Positions 1 to 8,549 of a DNA stretch of 64,000 bases are shown here, one piece after another. The translations under genes and the position numbers were made by a program. How positions within the stretch are numbered: position 1 is the first letter of the stretch; each line of letters starts with the position of its first letter. The stretch comes from Streptomyces sp. AC1-42W (GTDB lineage Bacteria; Actinomycetota; Actinomycetes; Streptomycetales; Streptomycetaceae), in assembly GCF_003248355.1 (NCBI RefSeq), contig NZ_QKWY01000002.1, positions 2,976,001 through 3,040,000 on the forward strand, written 5' to 3'. Below the pieces are notes generated by a model. That model saw only the letters and a program-made list of their open reading frames with translations, was not told where the DNA came from and did not search any database.

Positions 1-2
1 CC

Positions 3-914
3 TACCTTCCCGAGGGTCCCGTCACCGACTGGGCCGATCCCGCGATGGACCGGTGGCTGCGCCCGCTGCTCGCGCATCTGCGCGCGGCCGGAGCCTTCGC
101 CGTGCGCATCGGCCCTTCCCCCGCCTACCGGCGCTGGGAGGGCGCCCGGCTCAAGGCGGCCACCGGCCCCGGACGCACCGTCGGCGACGTGCTGGCCAGC
201 GAGGTCGATCCGGTCGGCGCCGCCGTCGCCGACCGGCTGCGGGCCCGCGGCTGGCGGCGCTGCGGCGGGGACGGCGACGACGCCGACGCCCAGCCCCGGT
301 ACGTCTTCCGGGTCCCGCTCGCCGGCCGCACCACCGAGGACCTGTGGTCCGGGCTCAACCAGGAATGGCGCCGCAACGTGCGCCGCGCCCGCGCCGCCGG
401 GGTGAGCGTCGTCACCGGCGGCGCCGCCGAACTCCCCGAGTTCCACCGGCTGCTGAGGATCACCGAGGAACGCGACGGCTTCCGGCTCGGCCGCTCGCTC
501 GCCTACTACCAGCGCCAGTACGCGGCGCTCAACGCCGAACACCCCGGCCGCATGAAACTCCGCCTGGCCGTGCACGACGGCGAGATCCTGGCCGCCCACA
601 CCATGATCAGCACCGGCCGGCGGGTCTGGTACCAGACCGGCGCGTCCGCCGACCACCGCCGCGAGGTCCGCCCCAGCAACGCCCTCCAGTGGCAGATGCT
701 GTGCGACGCACGGGACGGCGGCGCCGAGGTGTACGACATGCGCGGGGTATCCTCCACCCTCGATCCCGACGACCGCCCCTTCGGGCTGCTGCGCTGGAAG
801 CTCGGCACCGGCGGGCACGTCGTGGAGACCCTCGGAGAGTGGGAGACATCGGTGGGCGGAGCCGCCAACAACACGTTGTACCGGGCGTTCCAGGCGTACC
901 TGGCCCGCCGATGA
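3..914 (+). CDS. FemX/FemAB-family peptidyltransferase (5' end outside window)
   Basis: Likely transfers an amino acid from aminoacyl-tRNA to the peptidoglycan precursor stem peptide (interpeptide bridge formation) at the cytoplasmic face of the membrane. The frame is open from base 3 and reads YLPEGPVTDW, a typical internal FemX stretch, before the first ATG at 45, so the true start is upstream. About 303 codons are visible. A FemAB/GNAT-like region contains LNQEWRRNVRRARAAGV, and the C-terminal half carries the VYDMRGV and GLLRWKLGTGG signatures of the family. The stop overlaps the murJ start by 4 bp (ATGA), so the two are co-translated and both act on lipid-linked wall precursors. The exact amino acid added cannot be read from sequence. 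Confidence 0.85.
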   Translation, partial: YLPEGPVTDWADPAMDRWLRPLLAHLRAAGAFAVRIGPSPAYRRWEGARLKAATGPGRTVGDVLASEVDPVGAAVADRLRARGWRRCGGDGDDADAQPRYVFRVPLAGRTTEDLWSGLNQEWRRNVRRARAAGVSVVTGGAAELPEFHRLLRITEERDGFRLGRSLAYYQRQYAALNAEHPGRMKLRLAVHDGEILAAHTMISTGRRVWYQTGASADHRREVRPSNALQWQMLCDARDGGAEVYDMRGVSSTLDPDDRPFGLLRWKLGTGGHVVETLGEWETSVGGAANNTLYRAFQAYLARR

Positions 915-2677
915 CCGCCGCCGGCACCGCCTCCGGGGCGGCCGCTCCCGAACAGCCCGACGCCCAGCAGCCCGGCCCGCAGCAGCCCGACGCCGGACAG
1001 CCCGGCGCCGAAGAATCCGGCTCCGGGCAGTCCGGCGCCCGCGGCTCCGGCTCGGTGCTGCGCAGCGGCGCGGTGATGGCCGCGGGCTCGATCGTCTCGC
1101 GCGCCACCGGGTTCATACGCTCGGCGATCGTCGTCGCCGCGCTCGGCACCGGGCTGCGCGCGGACGGCTACACGGTCGCCAACACCCTGCCCAACATCCT
1201 CTACATGCTCCTCATCGGCGGCGCCCTCAACGCCGTCTTCGTCCCCGAACTCGTACGCGCCGCCAAGGAGCACGCCGACGGCGGCGCCGCCTACACCGAC
1301 CGCCTGCTCACCCTGTGCACCACCGGACTCCTCGTCCTCACCGGGCTCGCCGTCCTCGCCGCACCCCTGATCGTCTCGGTGTACGCCCCCACCTACGAGG
1401 GCGACCAGGCCGAACTCACCATCGCCCTGGCCCGCTACTGCCTGCCGCAGATCTTCTTCTACGGCCTGTTCACGCTCCTGGGCCAAGTGCTCAACTCCCG
1501 CGACCGGTTCGGCGCGATGATGTGGACGCCCGTCCTCAACAACCTCGTGATCATCGCCGTCTTCGGGCTCTACCTCTGGACGGCCGCCGGCTCCGACGGC
1601 ACCCTCACCGCGGACCAGGCGCGGTGGCTGGGCTGGGGCACCACGGCGGGCATCGCCGTACAGAGCCTCGCCCTGCTGCCCTCGCTGCGCGGCGCGAAGT
1701 TCCGCTGGCGGCCCCGCTTCGACTGGCGCGGCAGCGGACTGACCCGGCCGCTGCGCGCCGCCGGCTGGCTCGTCATGCTCGTCCTCACCAACCAGGCCGC
1801 CTACTGGGTCGTCACCCGGCTCGCCACCGCCAGCGGCCAGCACGCGGCGGACCAGAACGTCGCGGGCGGCGCCGGCTACACCGCGTACAGCTACGCCTAT
1901 CAGTTGTGGGTCGTGCCGCAGGGCATCGTGACCGTCAGCCTCGTCACCGCGCTGATGCCCCGCATGAGCCGGGCGGCGGCCGCCGGTGACCTCGCCGGAG
2001 TGCGCCGGGACCTCTCGTACGCGCTGCGCACCTCCGCCGCCGTCGTCGTCCCGGCCGCCGCGCTGCTCCTCGCGCTCGCGCCCTGGGTGATGGGCTCCGT
2101 CTTCGGCTACGGGCGCACCGACCACGCCGACATCACGGTGATGGCGGGCATGATGGCCGCGTTCGCGCCCGGCCTCGTCGCCTTCTCCGGGCAGTACGTG
2201 CTCTCACGGGGCTTCTACGCGATGAGCGACACCCGCACCCCGTTCCTGCTGAACCTCGTGATCGCGGCCCTCAACGCCGGACTCACCGTCGTCGCCTACC
2301 TCACCCTGCCCGCGCGCTGGGCGGTGACCGGCATGGCGGGCGCGTACTCCGCCGCCCTGCTCGCCGGCTTCGCCGTCACCGCGTACGTACTGCACCGCCG
2401 GGTCTCCCCGCCCGGCACGGCGCGCCCGTCGCTCGCCCGCTCGCCCGGCGTATGGGCGCATGTGCGGCTGGGCGTCGCCTGCGTACCGGCCGGACTGCTG
2501 GCGTACGGGGCGGCCCGCGCGGTCGACACGGAGGGCTCCGGCCTCGGCGACCTGGCCGCGCTCGGCGCCGGCACGGCTGTCCTGGCGCTGGTGGTGGCGG
2601 CGCTGGCCCGGCCGTTGCGGCTCGACGAGGTGACCACCGCGCTGAGCGCCGTCCGGGGCAGGCTGCGACGCGGCTGA
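911..2677 (+). CDS. murJ: MurJ/MviN-family lipid II flippase
   Basis: Predicted 588-residue polytopic membrane protein of the MOP/MviN superfamily, which moves lipid II across the membrane. The ATG at 911 overlaps the FemX stop (ATGA). The first 45 or so residues are a Gln/Pro/Gly/Ser-rich low-complexity cytoplasmic tail, followed by SGAVMAAGSIVSRATGFIRS, the conserved N-terminal MviN motif, then PNILYMLLIGGALNAVFVP and about 14 hydrophobic segments. Streptomyces chromosomes usually carry more than one MviN homologue, and whether this is the essential flippase or a paralogue is not decidable here. Pairing with a FemX-like gene supports a wall-precursor role. Confidence 0.85.
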   Translation: MTAAGTASGAAAPEQPDAQQPGPQQPDAGQPGAEESGSGQSGARGSGSVLRSGAVMAAGSIVSRATGFIRSAIVVAALGTGLRADGYTVANTLPNILYMLLIGGALNAVFVPELVRAAKEHADGGAAYTDRLLTLCTTGLLVLTGLAVLAAPLIVSVYAPTYEGDQAELTIALARYCLPQIFFYGLFTLLGQVLNSRDRFGAMMWTPVLNNLVIIAVFGLYLWTAAGSDGTLTADQARWLGWGTTAGIAVQSLALLPSLRGAKFRWRPRFDWRGSGLTRPLRAAGWLVMLVLTNQAAYWVVTRLATASGQHAADQNVAGGAGYTAYSYAYQLWVVPQGIVTVSLVTALMPRMSRAAAAGDLAGVRRDLSYALRTSAAVVVPAAALLLALAPWVMGSVFGYGRTDHADITVMAGMMAAFAPGLVAFSGQYVLSRGFYAMSDTRTPFLLNLVIAALNAGLTVVAYLTLPARWAVTGMAGAYSAALLAGFAVTAYVLHRRVSPPGTARPSLARSPGVWAHVRLGVACVPAGLLAYGAARAVDTEGSGLGDLAALGAGTAVLALVVAALARPLRLDEVTTALSAVRGRLRRG

Positions 2678-2724
2678 CCCCGTCTCGTTCGCCCGCCCGT
2701 TCGAAACCGTTCCCCGACCGCTGG

Positions 2725-2736
2725 GATACTGACGCC
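2725..2736 (+). promoter_or_regulatory. Putative leaderless promoter -10 for the response regulator gene
   Basis: GATACT at 2725-2730 is followed by only six bases before the ATG at 2737, so transcription would begin at or next to the start codon. No Shine-Dalgarno sequence precedes the ATG. A convincing -35 is not visible. Confidence 0.45.
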
Positions 2737-3459
2737 ATGCCGCGCGTGCTCCTGATCGAAGACGACCCCTCCGTGCGCGAAGGGGTCGAGCTGGGCCTGC
2801 GCAGACGCGGCCACGACCTGCGGGCCGTCGCCACGGGCGAGGCCGGGCTCGCCGCGCTGGGCGAGTTCCGGCCCGACCTCGTCCTCCTCGACCTGATGCT
2901 GCCCGGCATGAACGGCGTCCAGGTCTGCCGCCGCATCCGCGAGACCAGCCAGCTGCCCGTGATCATGCTCACCGCGCGCGGCGACGACTTCGACGTCGTC
3001 GTGGGCCTGGAGGCCGGCGCCGACGACTACATCGTCAAACCCGCCCGCACCGAGGTCATCGAGGCCCGCATCCGCGCCGTCCTGCGCCGCCTCACCGCCC
3101 CCGCCGGGCGCGGCGGCACCGAGGCGCACGGCGAACTGACCGTGGACCGCGCGGGCCTCACCGTCGCCAAGTCCGGTGAACGCCTGCTCCTCGCCCCCTC
3201 CGAACTCAAGCTGCTGCTCCACCTCTCCGCCTCGCCCGAACAGGTCTTCAGCCGCCAGCAACTCCTGGAGTACGTGTGGGAGCACAGCTACCACGGGGAC
3301 GCCCGGCTGGTCGACGCCTGCGTACGCCGGCTCCGCCAGAAGATCGAGGACGTCCCCGGCACCCCCCGCTACATCCAGACGGTCCGGGGCTTCGGCTACC
3401 GCTTCGGCCCCGTGACCGCCGCCGGGCCGGGCAGAGCCGACAAGGCAACCCTCGCGTGA
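2737..3459 (+). CDS. OmpR/PhoB-family response regulator
   Basis: 240-residue two-domain transcription factor. The N-terminal receiver domain has the acidic pair (IEDD), phospho-acceptor Asp in LVLLDLMLPGMNG, Thr in IMLTARGDD and Lys in YIVKPAR. The C-terminal winged helix (roughly residues 135-232) includes the ELKLLLHLSASPEQVFSRQQ recognition region and ends TVRGFGYRFG. It overlaps the downstream kinase gene by 4 bp (GTGA), so the pair is a co-translated two-component system. The stimulus is unknown; the lipoprotein gene that also overlaps the kinase may be part of the sensing module. The VKPAR sequence departs slightly from the usual VKPF. Confidence 0.93.
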   Translation: MPRVLLIEDDPSVREGVELGLRRRGHDLRAVATGEAGLAALGEFRPDLVLLDLMLPGMNGVQVCRRIRETSQLPVIMLTARGDDFDVVVGLEAGADDYIVKPARTEVIEARIRAVLRRLTAPAGRGGTEAHGELTVDRAGLTVAKSGERLLLAPSELKLLLHLSASPEQVFSRQQLLEYVWEHSYHGDARLVDACVRRLRQKIEDVPGTPRYIQTVRGFGYRFGPVTAAGPGRADKATLA

Positions 3460-4892
3460 AACCGTTCGCCGCCCGCTTCGGCCTGCGCACCCGGCTCGTC
3501 GCGGCGTTCCTGTTCGTCGCCGCCGTCAGCGCCGCCACCACCGCCGCGCTCACCTACCGCGAGGCCCGCTCGGCGATCCTCCAGCAGGCCCAGGACACCG
3601 CCGTCGCCCAGTTCCGCGACCGGCTCGGCACCCAGTCCGTCACCCTGCCGCTGGACGCGGAGCAGCTGCGCCGGGTGTGCCTCGGGCTCGCCCGCGCGGG
3701 CAGCGCGCACAGCTGGACCGTGTTCGCCGAGTACGGGGACCTGAAGGTCTCCTCATCGGACCGGCCCACCTCCGAGGTGATCACCGACGAACTGCGGGAG
3801 GACACCCGCACCGCCACCCACGGCTCCTTCCAGCGCGTCGTCAGGAACGGCGAACCCTGGCTGACCGTCGGCATGCCCGCCCTCTTCGACCAGGGCGACG
3901 GCAGCCGGCCCACCGGCCTGGTCCTCTACGCCGTGCTGCCGCTCGCCGACGAGGAGGCGAACATCGCCGCCATGCTCACCGCCGCCCGCGACGGCGCCCT
4001 GCCCGCCCTGCTCATCGCCCTCGTACCCGCCCTGCTCGCCGCCCGCAGCGTCCTGCGCCCCGTCCGCGACCTGCGCCGGGCCGCCGCGGGCATCGGCCGG
4101 GGCGAACTGGACACCCGGATCACCGTCCGGGGCTCCGACGAACTCGCCGGCCTCGCCCGGACGTTCAACGAGTCCTCGACCAAGCTCCAGGAGTCCGTGG
4201 ACGAGCTGCGCCGGGCCGAGCAACGGGCCAGGCGCTTCGCCTCCGACGTCTCCCACGAACTGCGCACCCCGCTCGCCGGCATGCTCGCCGTGACCGAGGT
4301 GCTGGACGAGGACGCCGGTGAACTGCGCTCCGACACCGCCACCGCCGTTCGCCTGATCAGCGCGGAGACCGGCAAACTCGTCACCCTCGTAGAGGACCTG
4401 ATGGAGATGTCCCGGTTCGACGCCCGCGCGGCCGGCCTCCACCTGGACGAGGTCGATGTCGCCGAGACCGTGCGCAAGACGCTCCAGAGCCGCCGCTGGG
4501 AGGACCGGGTCGGCACCGAACTCGCCGATGGCGTAAGGGCGGCGCTCGACCCGCGCCGCTTCGACGTGATCGTCGCCAACCTGGTCGGCAACGCCCTGCG
4601 GCACGGCGCCGAACCCGTGACCGTACGGGCGCGCTCCGGGCGGACCGAGGACGGCGACCGGCTCGTCGTCGAGGTCGAGGACAGCGGGCCCGGCATCGAC
4701 GTGGCGGTGCTGCCGCACATCTTCGACCGGTTCTACAAGGCGGACGCGGCCCGCACCAGGTCGGCCGGCAGCGGGCTCGGCCTGGCCATCGCCCAGGAGA
4801 ACGTCCGGCTGCACGGGGGCACGGTGCGCGCGGCGAACCGCCCCGAGGGCGGCGCGGTGTTCACCGTGGACCTGCCGCTGGGGGAGCGGTGA
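3456..4892 (+). CDS. HAMP-containing sensor histidine kinase
   Basis: 478-residue membrane kinase starting at GTG 3456, which overlaps the regulator stop. Layout: transmembrane helix near residues 12-30, extracytoplasmic sensor region to about 165, second helix (DGALPALLIALVPALLAARS), HAMP, H-box with phospho-His in FASDVSHELRTPLAG, N-box IVANLVGNALRHG, G1 DSGPGI, F-box FDRFYKAD and G2 GSGLGLAIA. All catalytic boxes look intact. Presumed partner of the response regulator just upstream; the ligand is unknown. Its stop overlaps the lipoprotein start (GTGA). Confidence 0.94.
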   Translation: MKPFAARFGLRTRLVAAFLFVAAVSAATTAALTYREARSAILQQAQDTAVAQFRDRLGTQSVTLPLDAEQLRRVCLGLARAGSAHSWTVFAEYGDLKVSSSDRPTSEVITDELREDTRTATHGSFQRVVRNGEPWLTVGMPALFDQGDGSRPTGLVLYAVLPLADEEANIAAMLTAARDGALPALLIALVPALLAARSVLRPVRDLRRAAAGIGRGELDTRITVRGSDELAGLARTFNESSTKLQESVDELRRAEQRARRFASDVSHELRTPLAGMLAVTEVLDEDAGELRSDTATAVRLISAETGKLVTLVEDLMEMSRFDARAAGLHLDEVDVAETVRKTLQSRRWEDRVGTELADGVRAALDPRRFDVIVANLVGNALRHGAEPVTVRARSGRTEDGDRLVVEVEDSGPGIDVAVLPHIFDRFYKADAARTRSAGSGLGLAIAQENVRLHGGTVRAANRPEGGAVFTVDLPLGER

Positions 4893-5410
4893 GGGCCGGA
4901 CGCGCGCTCGGCGCGCTGCTGCCGGTGCTGCTGCTCGCCACGGGGTGCGGCATCCGCGCCACGGACGTGGTGGCGGCCGGTGAACCGGCGCGCGTCGAGG
5001 TCGCCCCGGTCGGCCGGTCCGGCACTCTGCTGTACTTCGTCTCCACGTCCACCCGGCTGCTCCCGGTCATCCGCCCGGCCGATTCGGCGGGCGCGGAAGG
5101 GGACTCGTTGGGCAGGGACCCGCTGGTGGGCGTGCCCGCGACGCTCGCGCTGCTCTTCCGGGGCCCGACGAGCCGGGAGCGGGCGGCGGGCGTGCGCTCG
5201 AAGCTTCCGGTGTTGCGGGTGAACGTGGGTGTGGAACTCAGCGCGCAGGGCATACGGGTCACTCTGGACGTCCCCGTTGCGGGCTTCCCCGAGGTGGCCC
5301 GCCGGCAGCTCATCTGCACGGCGGCCCGCGCCCGCACCGCGGACCGCACCGAGGCGGTCACCATCACCGGCACGGACGGCACCATCGGCCCGGCCCGCTG
5401 CTCGGTGTGA
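4889..5410 (+). CDS. Small lipoprotein co-translated with the two-component system
   Basis: 173 residues from GTG 4889. A short basic N-terminus and hydrophobic stretch end in the lipobox LLLATGC, so the mature protein should be anchored by a diacylglyceryl Cys and face outward. The remainder contains about 130 residues with no family I can name with certainty; two conserved-looking Cys (ICTAAR and the C-terminal RCSV) might form a disulfide. The GTGA overlap with the kinase gene suggests an accessory sensing or wall-associated role, which is inference from position only. Confidence 0.75.
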   Translation: MRAGRALGALLPVLLLATGCGIRATDVVAAGEPARVEVAPVGRSGTLLYFVSTSTRLLPVIRPADSAGAEGDSLGRDPLVGVPATLALLFRGPTSRERAAGVRSKLPVLRVNVGVELSAQGIRVTLDVPVAGFPEVARRQLICTAARARTADRTEAVTITGTDGTIGPARCSV

Positions 5411-5444
5411 CCGCGCCGCCCCGGGCGCGCCGCCGGCGGGGTGC

Positions 5445-6239
5445 TCAGCCGGCCTTGCGGGCGACCGCTCCGTAGCCACCGGCCGGTGTCCGGGCCGCGT
5501 ACGGCGCGTCCGGCCGCCAGGACGACACGGGCACGAGGCCGGGCTCCAGGAGTTCGAAGCCGTCGAGGAACTCCGCGATCTCGTGGCGGGAGCGCGGGGT
5601 GAGCGGTGTGGTGGCGGTGGCGTAGACGGCTTGGGCCGCGCTGCAGTCGGCGAAGTCGTCGGTGGCGTGCGAGAGCACCAGACAGCTGCCGGCCACCAGC
5701 GTGTCGCGCAGGGCGGCGACGGCCTGTCCGGGCCGGTCCGCGCGCGAGAGGAAGTGGAGCACGGAGACCAGGAGCAGCGCGACGGGCCGGTCGAAGTCGA
5801 TGACGTCGCGGACGCGGGGATGCTCCACGATGCCGTGCGGGTCGCGGAGGTCGGCGAGCGCGACGCCGACCCGGCCGGACCCGCTGAGCAGGGCGTCCGC
5901 GTGCGCGATGACGATCGGGTCGTTGTCGACGTACGCCACGCCCACCCCGGGCGCCGTCGCGCGGGCGACCTCGTGCACATTGGGGTGGTGCGGCAGCCCG
6001 GCGCCTATGTCGATGATCTGCCGTACGCCCGAGGCGACGACATGGCGGACCGCGCGTTCCAGGAAGGCGCGGTTGGCGCGGGCACCGGCCCGCTCCTGGG
6101 AGGCGGCCGCGACCAGCTCGTCACCGGCCCGCTCGTCCACCCGGTAGTTGTCCTTGCCGCCGAGCAGGTAGTCGTAGATCCTTGCGGAGTGGGGTCGGCC
6201 GGTGTCGATCACCGGGGCGGGTAAGCCGTGCTGCCTCAC
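5445..6239 (-). CDS. DUF574-type S-adenosylmethionine-dependent methyltransferase
   Basis: 264 residues from GTG at 6239, chosen because GAGAGGAG lies nine bases upstream and because homologues begin close to the PARIYDYLLGG-like motif (here SARIYDYLLGGKDNY). A class I SAM-binding site is visible as IIDIGAGLP, with VAYVDNDPIV as the second acidic strand and LLLVSVLHFL further on. This actinomycete-specific family (S-adenosyl methyltransferase, PF04672) is abundant in Streptomyces, but its substrates are unknown. Transcribed divergently from the XRE regulator gene at 6345, with a shared 100-bp promoter region. Confidence 0.88.
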   Translation of the reverse strand: MRQHGLPAPVIDTGRPHSARIYDYLLGGKDNYRVDERAGDELVAAASQERAGARANRAFLERAVRHVVASGVRQIIDIGAGLPHHPNVHEVARATAPGVGVAYVDNDPIVIAHADALLSGSGRVGVALADLRDPHGIVEHPRVRDVIDFDRPVALLLVSVLHFLSRADRPGQAVAALRDTLVAGSCLVLSHATDDFADCSAAQAVYATATTPLTPRSRHEIAEFLDGFELLEPGLVPVSSWRPDAPYAARTPAGGYGAVARKAG

Positions 6240-6266
6240 GTGGCGCTCCTCTCGGCGGTCGCTGCG

Positions 6267-6303
6267 ATCCTGCCTTTGCGTCCGACAACGTGTCAACTAA
6301 AGT
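6267..6303. promoter_or_regulatory. Divergent promoter region between methyltransferase and XRE genes
   Basis: On the minus strand TTGACA (6296-6291), an 18-base spacer and CAGGAT (6272-6267) form a good promoter for the methyltransferase. On the plus strand TTGCGT (6276-6281) and TAAAGT (6298-6303), 16 bases apart, could serve the XRE gene. The two overlap, so the promoters would compete. Confidence 0.5.
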
Positions 6304-6344
6304 ACACAAGAGCAAGATCAATGAGGGCGAGAGAGAATCACCAC

Positions 6345-6956
6345 GTGAGTGCGAGCTGTGACGAGGGAGAGCCCCGGCCGGGCGCGGCCACCGAGGGCCG
6401 GCACCCGGAAGCGCGGTCCCTCGCGCACAAGCTGAAGGCGCTCATGGCCGACCGCAGGGACGCGCGGGGCAGGCCCTATGTCTCCCGCACCCTGTCGCGG
6501 GCCGTCGACGATCTGCCCGACCCGCCCGCGTCCGCGTCGTTCGCGCTCATCGCGAAACTCGCCGGCGGCCAGCAGGACAACCCGACGGTCAAGACCGTCC
6601 TCGCCCTGTGCCGAGCCCTCGGTGACGTACCGCCGGCCCATCTGCTGCCGCACCCCGGCTACGACGACCTCGCGGCGCTCGAAGCCTTCGAGGACCCGCT
6701 CGCCCGCCGCGTGCTCGTCCTGCTGGGCGGACTGCCGGAGAGCGAGGTCCGCGCGCTGGTCGCCCGGCTGGAACACCGGCGCGACGTCCTCGGTCTTCCT
6801 CCCGTACCGGACGACGGACCGGACGGCGGACCGGGCCGCGTACCGGAGGACCGGCCCGACGACCGGCCGGTCGGCGGGAAGCCGAAGCGGGCCCGGCGAC
6901 GACGGACCGAAACCGAAGCCGCCCAATACGCGGCCGACGCACTGGAAGGTCTCTGA
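6345..6956 (+). CDS. XRE-type regulator paired with a MAB_1171c membrane protein
   Basis: About 203 residues if GTG 6345 is used (purine-rich GAGAGAG upstream); ATG 6321 is an in-frame alternative adding eight residues. The N-terminal half (SLAHKLKALMADRRDARGRPYVSRTLSRAV... FALIAKLAGG... NPTVKTVLALCRALGD) matches a helix-turn-helix of the type found next to MAB_1171c transporters in Streptomyces, where the spacing between the helices is longer than in classic XRE proteins. The C-terminus is a Pro/Asp-rich linker ending in a basic patch (KPKRARRRR). The stop overlaps the next start by one base, indicating co-translation. Target unknown. Confidence 0.75.
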   Translation: MSASCDEGEPRPGAATEGRHPEARSLAHKLKALMADRRDARGRPYVSRTLSRAVDDLPDPPASASFALIAKLAGGQQDNPTVKTVLALCRALGDVPPAHLLPHPGYDDLAALEAFEDPLARRVLVLLGGLPESEVRALVARLEHRRDVLGLPPVPDDGPDGGPGRVPEDRPDDRPVGGKPKRARRRRTETEAAQYAADALEGL

Positions 6957-7726
6957 TGGACGGCATCATATTCGGCGCCTGCGCGGTGGCAGGTGTGCTC
7001 GTCACCGTGCTCTGCGCCCGGAGAGCCATGCACCACCCGCGCGTGTTCACCTGGTTAATCGCCGTCGCCTTCGGCGTGTGCACCGTGGGGGTCTTCTTCG
7101 CGATCCCCGCCGTCGCCGAGACCGCCGAGGACGTCACAGGACTGGACAACGCCGGGAAGCTGGTGGCCCACGTCTGCGCCATCCTGTGGTGCGCGGCGCT
7201 GCAGATGACGATGGTGGACCTGGCCTACCGCCCGGAGTACCTGCGTACCGCCATGTACCAGCGCGGATTCGCGGCCGTCGTCGAACTGGCCGTCATGGTC
7301 CCGCTCTTCCTCGCCACGAACGGCCGGGACGCCGAGTTCACCACGGCGTACGCGGACGAGCCCTCCGTGGCCGCGTATCTGCTCGTCTACCTCTCCTACG
7401 TCCTGGTCACCTGCGGAGAGCTCGCCTTCATGTGCGGCCGCACGGCACGCCGGTGCCGGACGACCCGCCCCTGGACCGGTGCCGGCTTCACCCTGTGCGC
7501 CGTCGCGGCCGTCCTGGGCGTCGCCTACACCATGTCCAAGGGGTCGTACCTCGTCTTCCACGCGCTCGGCAGCCCGTGGTCCCTCGGCGTCGAGGAGAAG
7601 CTGAGCCCGGCCCTGAGCGGCCTCGCCGTCCTCTTCCTGTTCGCCGGGCTGACCATGCCGATGCTGGGCGGCCTGCTCCGGCGCATGCGCGGCCGCGAAC
7701 GGACTCCCCAGGGCCTCGGCCACTGA
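6956..7726 (+). CDS. MAB_1171c-family integral membrane protein, short form
   Basis: 256 residues with about seven hydrophobic helices, beginning at an ATG that shares a base with the upstream stop. The helix pattern resembles the membrane half of MAB_1171c-family putative transporters, which normally continue for another 130 or so residues with a cytoplasmic DUF6545 domain. Here the protein stops after the last helix and a short basic tail, so it is a short form. Codon 34 (7055-7057) is TTA, a rare leucine codon read by the bldA tRNA in Streptomyces, suggesting developmental limitation of translation. Substrate unknown. Confidence 0.65.
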   Translation: MDGIIFGACAVAGVLVTVLCARRAMHHPRVFTWLIAVAFGVCTVGVFFAIPAVAETAEDVTGLDNAGKLVAHVCAILWCAALQMTMVDLAYRPEYLRTAMYQRGFAAVVELAVMVPLFLATNGRDAEFTTAYADEPSVAAYLLVYLSYVLVTCGELAFMCGRTARRCRTTRPWTGAGFTLCAVAAVLGVAYTMSKGSYLVFHALGSPWSLGVEEKLSPALSGLAVLFLFAGLTMPMLGGLLRRMRGRERTPQGLGH

Positions 7727-7809
7727 CCGCCTCCCCCTCCCGGCCCGCCCGGGAACCCGGTTGTGTGAGGGGTGCTCGACCTGCGTGAGGCGGGCTTGGG
7801 GGACGCGCG

Positions 7810-8538
7810 TCAGTCGGAGGCGAGCGGGTCCCGGTGGTCGGCCTCGTCCCGCTTCCAGTAGCCCTTGGCATAGGCGCGGTGGCGGTCCAGGCCGAGATCC
7901 TCCAGGAAGTGACGGCGAATGTCCCGGACGGCTCCGGACTCCCCGGCCACCCATGCGGCGACCCGCTGCCGCGGGACGGGCGCCTTGAGCACGGCGTCTC
8001 TCAGGGCTTCGCCCTTGACCCGGCCGGCGCGGTGCACCCACACGACGTCCAGGCCGGCCGGCAGGGCCACCTCGGTCCGGGCCTCGGGGCCCGCCACCTC
8101 CAGGTAGACGGCGCCGCGCATACCGGCGGGCAGGTTCTCGGCGATGGTGAGGACGGCGGGTTGGGCGCTCTCGTCGCCCGCCAGGAGGTAGAAGCCGGCG
8201 TCGAGGTCGGGGCGGAAGGAACCTCGCGGGCCGCCGAAGGAGACCTCCTGACCCGGGCGGGCGGCCTCGGCCCAGCGGGCGGCGGGGCCGTTGCCGTGCA
8301 GCACGACGTCGATGTCCATACGCGGCGCGGACGGATGCATGCGGCGTACGGTGTAGGCCCGGCCGATGGTCTGGCCGTCCAACGGGTCGGTGACGAACAG
8401 CTTTACCCACTGGGTCGGTTCGTCGCAGCGGAAGGCCGACATTCCGGGGCCTCCGAGGGTGATGCGCGCCAGGCGCGGGGCGATCTCGGTGACCGCTTCC
8501 ACCGTGGCGGTGTGACGGGGACGACGGGTGCGGAACAT
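7810..8538 (-). CDS. Siderophore-interacting FAD protein (ViuB/SIP family)
   Basis: 242 residues, ATG at 8538 with AAGGG upstream. The SIP/ViuB family are cytoplasmic flavoproteins that reduce ferric siderophores to release iron. The FAD-binding N-terminal barrel is seen in GRAYTVRRMHPSAPRMDIDVVLHG (RxYTxR motif) and WAEAARPGQEVSFGGPRGSF; the C-terminal nucleotide-binding part includes AWVAGESGAVRDIRRHF and ends AYAKGYWKRDEAD, typical of the family. It lies 11 bases after the TetR gene and is surely its co-transcribed target. Its position beside a tropolone-type cluster is notable because tropolones chelate iron. Confidence 0.9.
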   Translation of the reverse strand: MFRTRRPRHTATVEAVTEIAPRLARITLGGPGMSAFRCDEPTQWVKLFVTDPLDGQTIGRAYTVRRMHPSAPRMDIDVVLHGNGPAARWAEAARPGQEVSFGGPRGSFRPDLDAGFYLLAGDESAQPAVLTIAENLPAGMRGAVYLEVAGPEARTEVALPAGLDVVWVHRAGRVKGEALRDAVLKAPVPRQRVAAWVAGESGAVRDIRRHFLEDLGLDRHRAYAKGYWKRDEADHRDPLASD

Positions 8539-8549
8539 GGGGCAGCCCT

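Noticed and set aside
911..1045. Gln/Pro-rich MurJ N-terminus as a separate small gene.
   Set aside because: It is in frame with the first transmembrane segment and starts at the coupled ATGA; low-complexity N-terminal tails are common in actinobacterial MviN proteins.
506..2125. Long open frames antisense or out of frame to real genes (for example 506-2125 minus, 11610-13214 minus, 33065-34990 minus, 46331-48223 minus).
   Set aside because: High GC makes stop codons rare; these frames lack ribosome sites and domains and lie over genes with intact family motifs.
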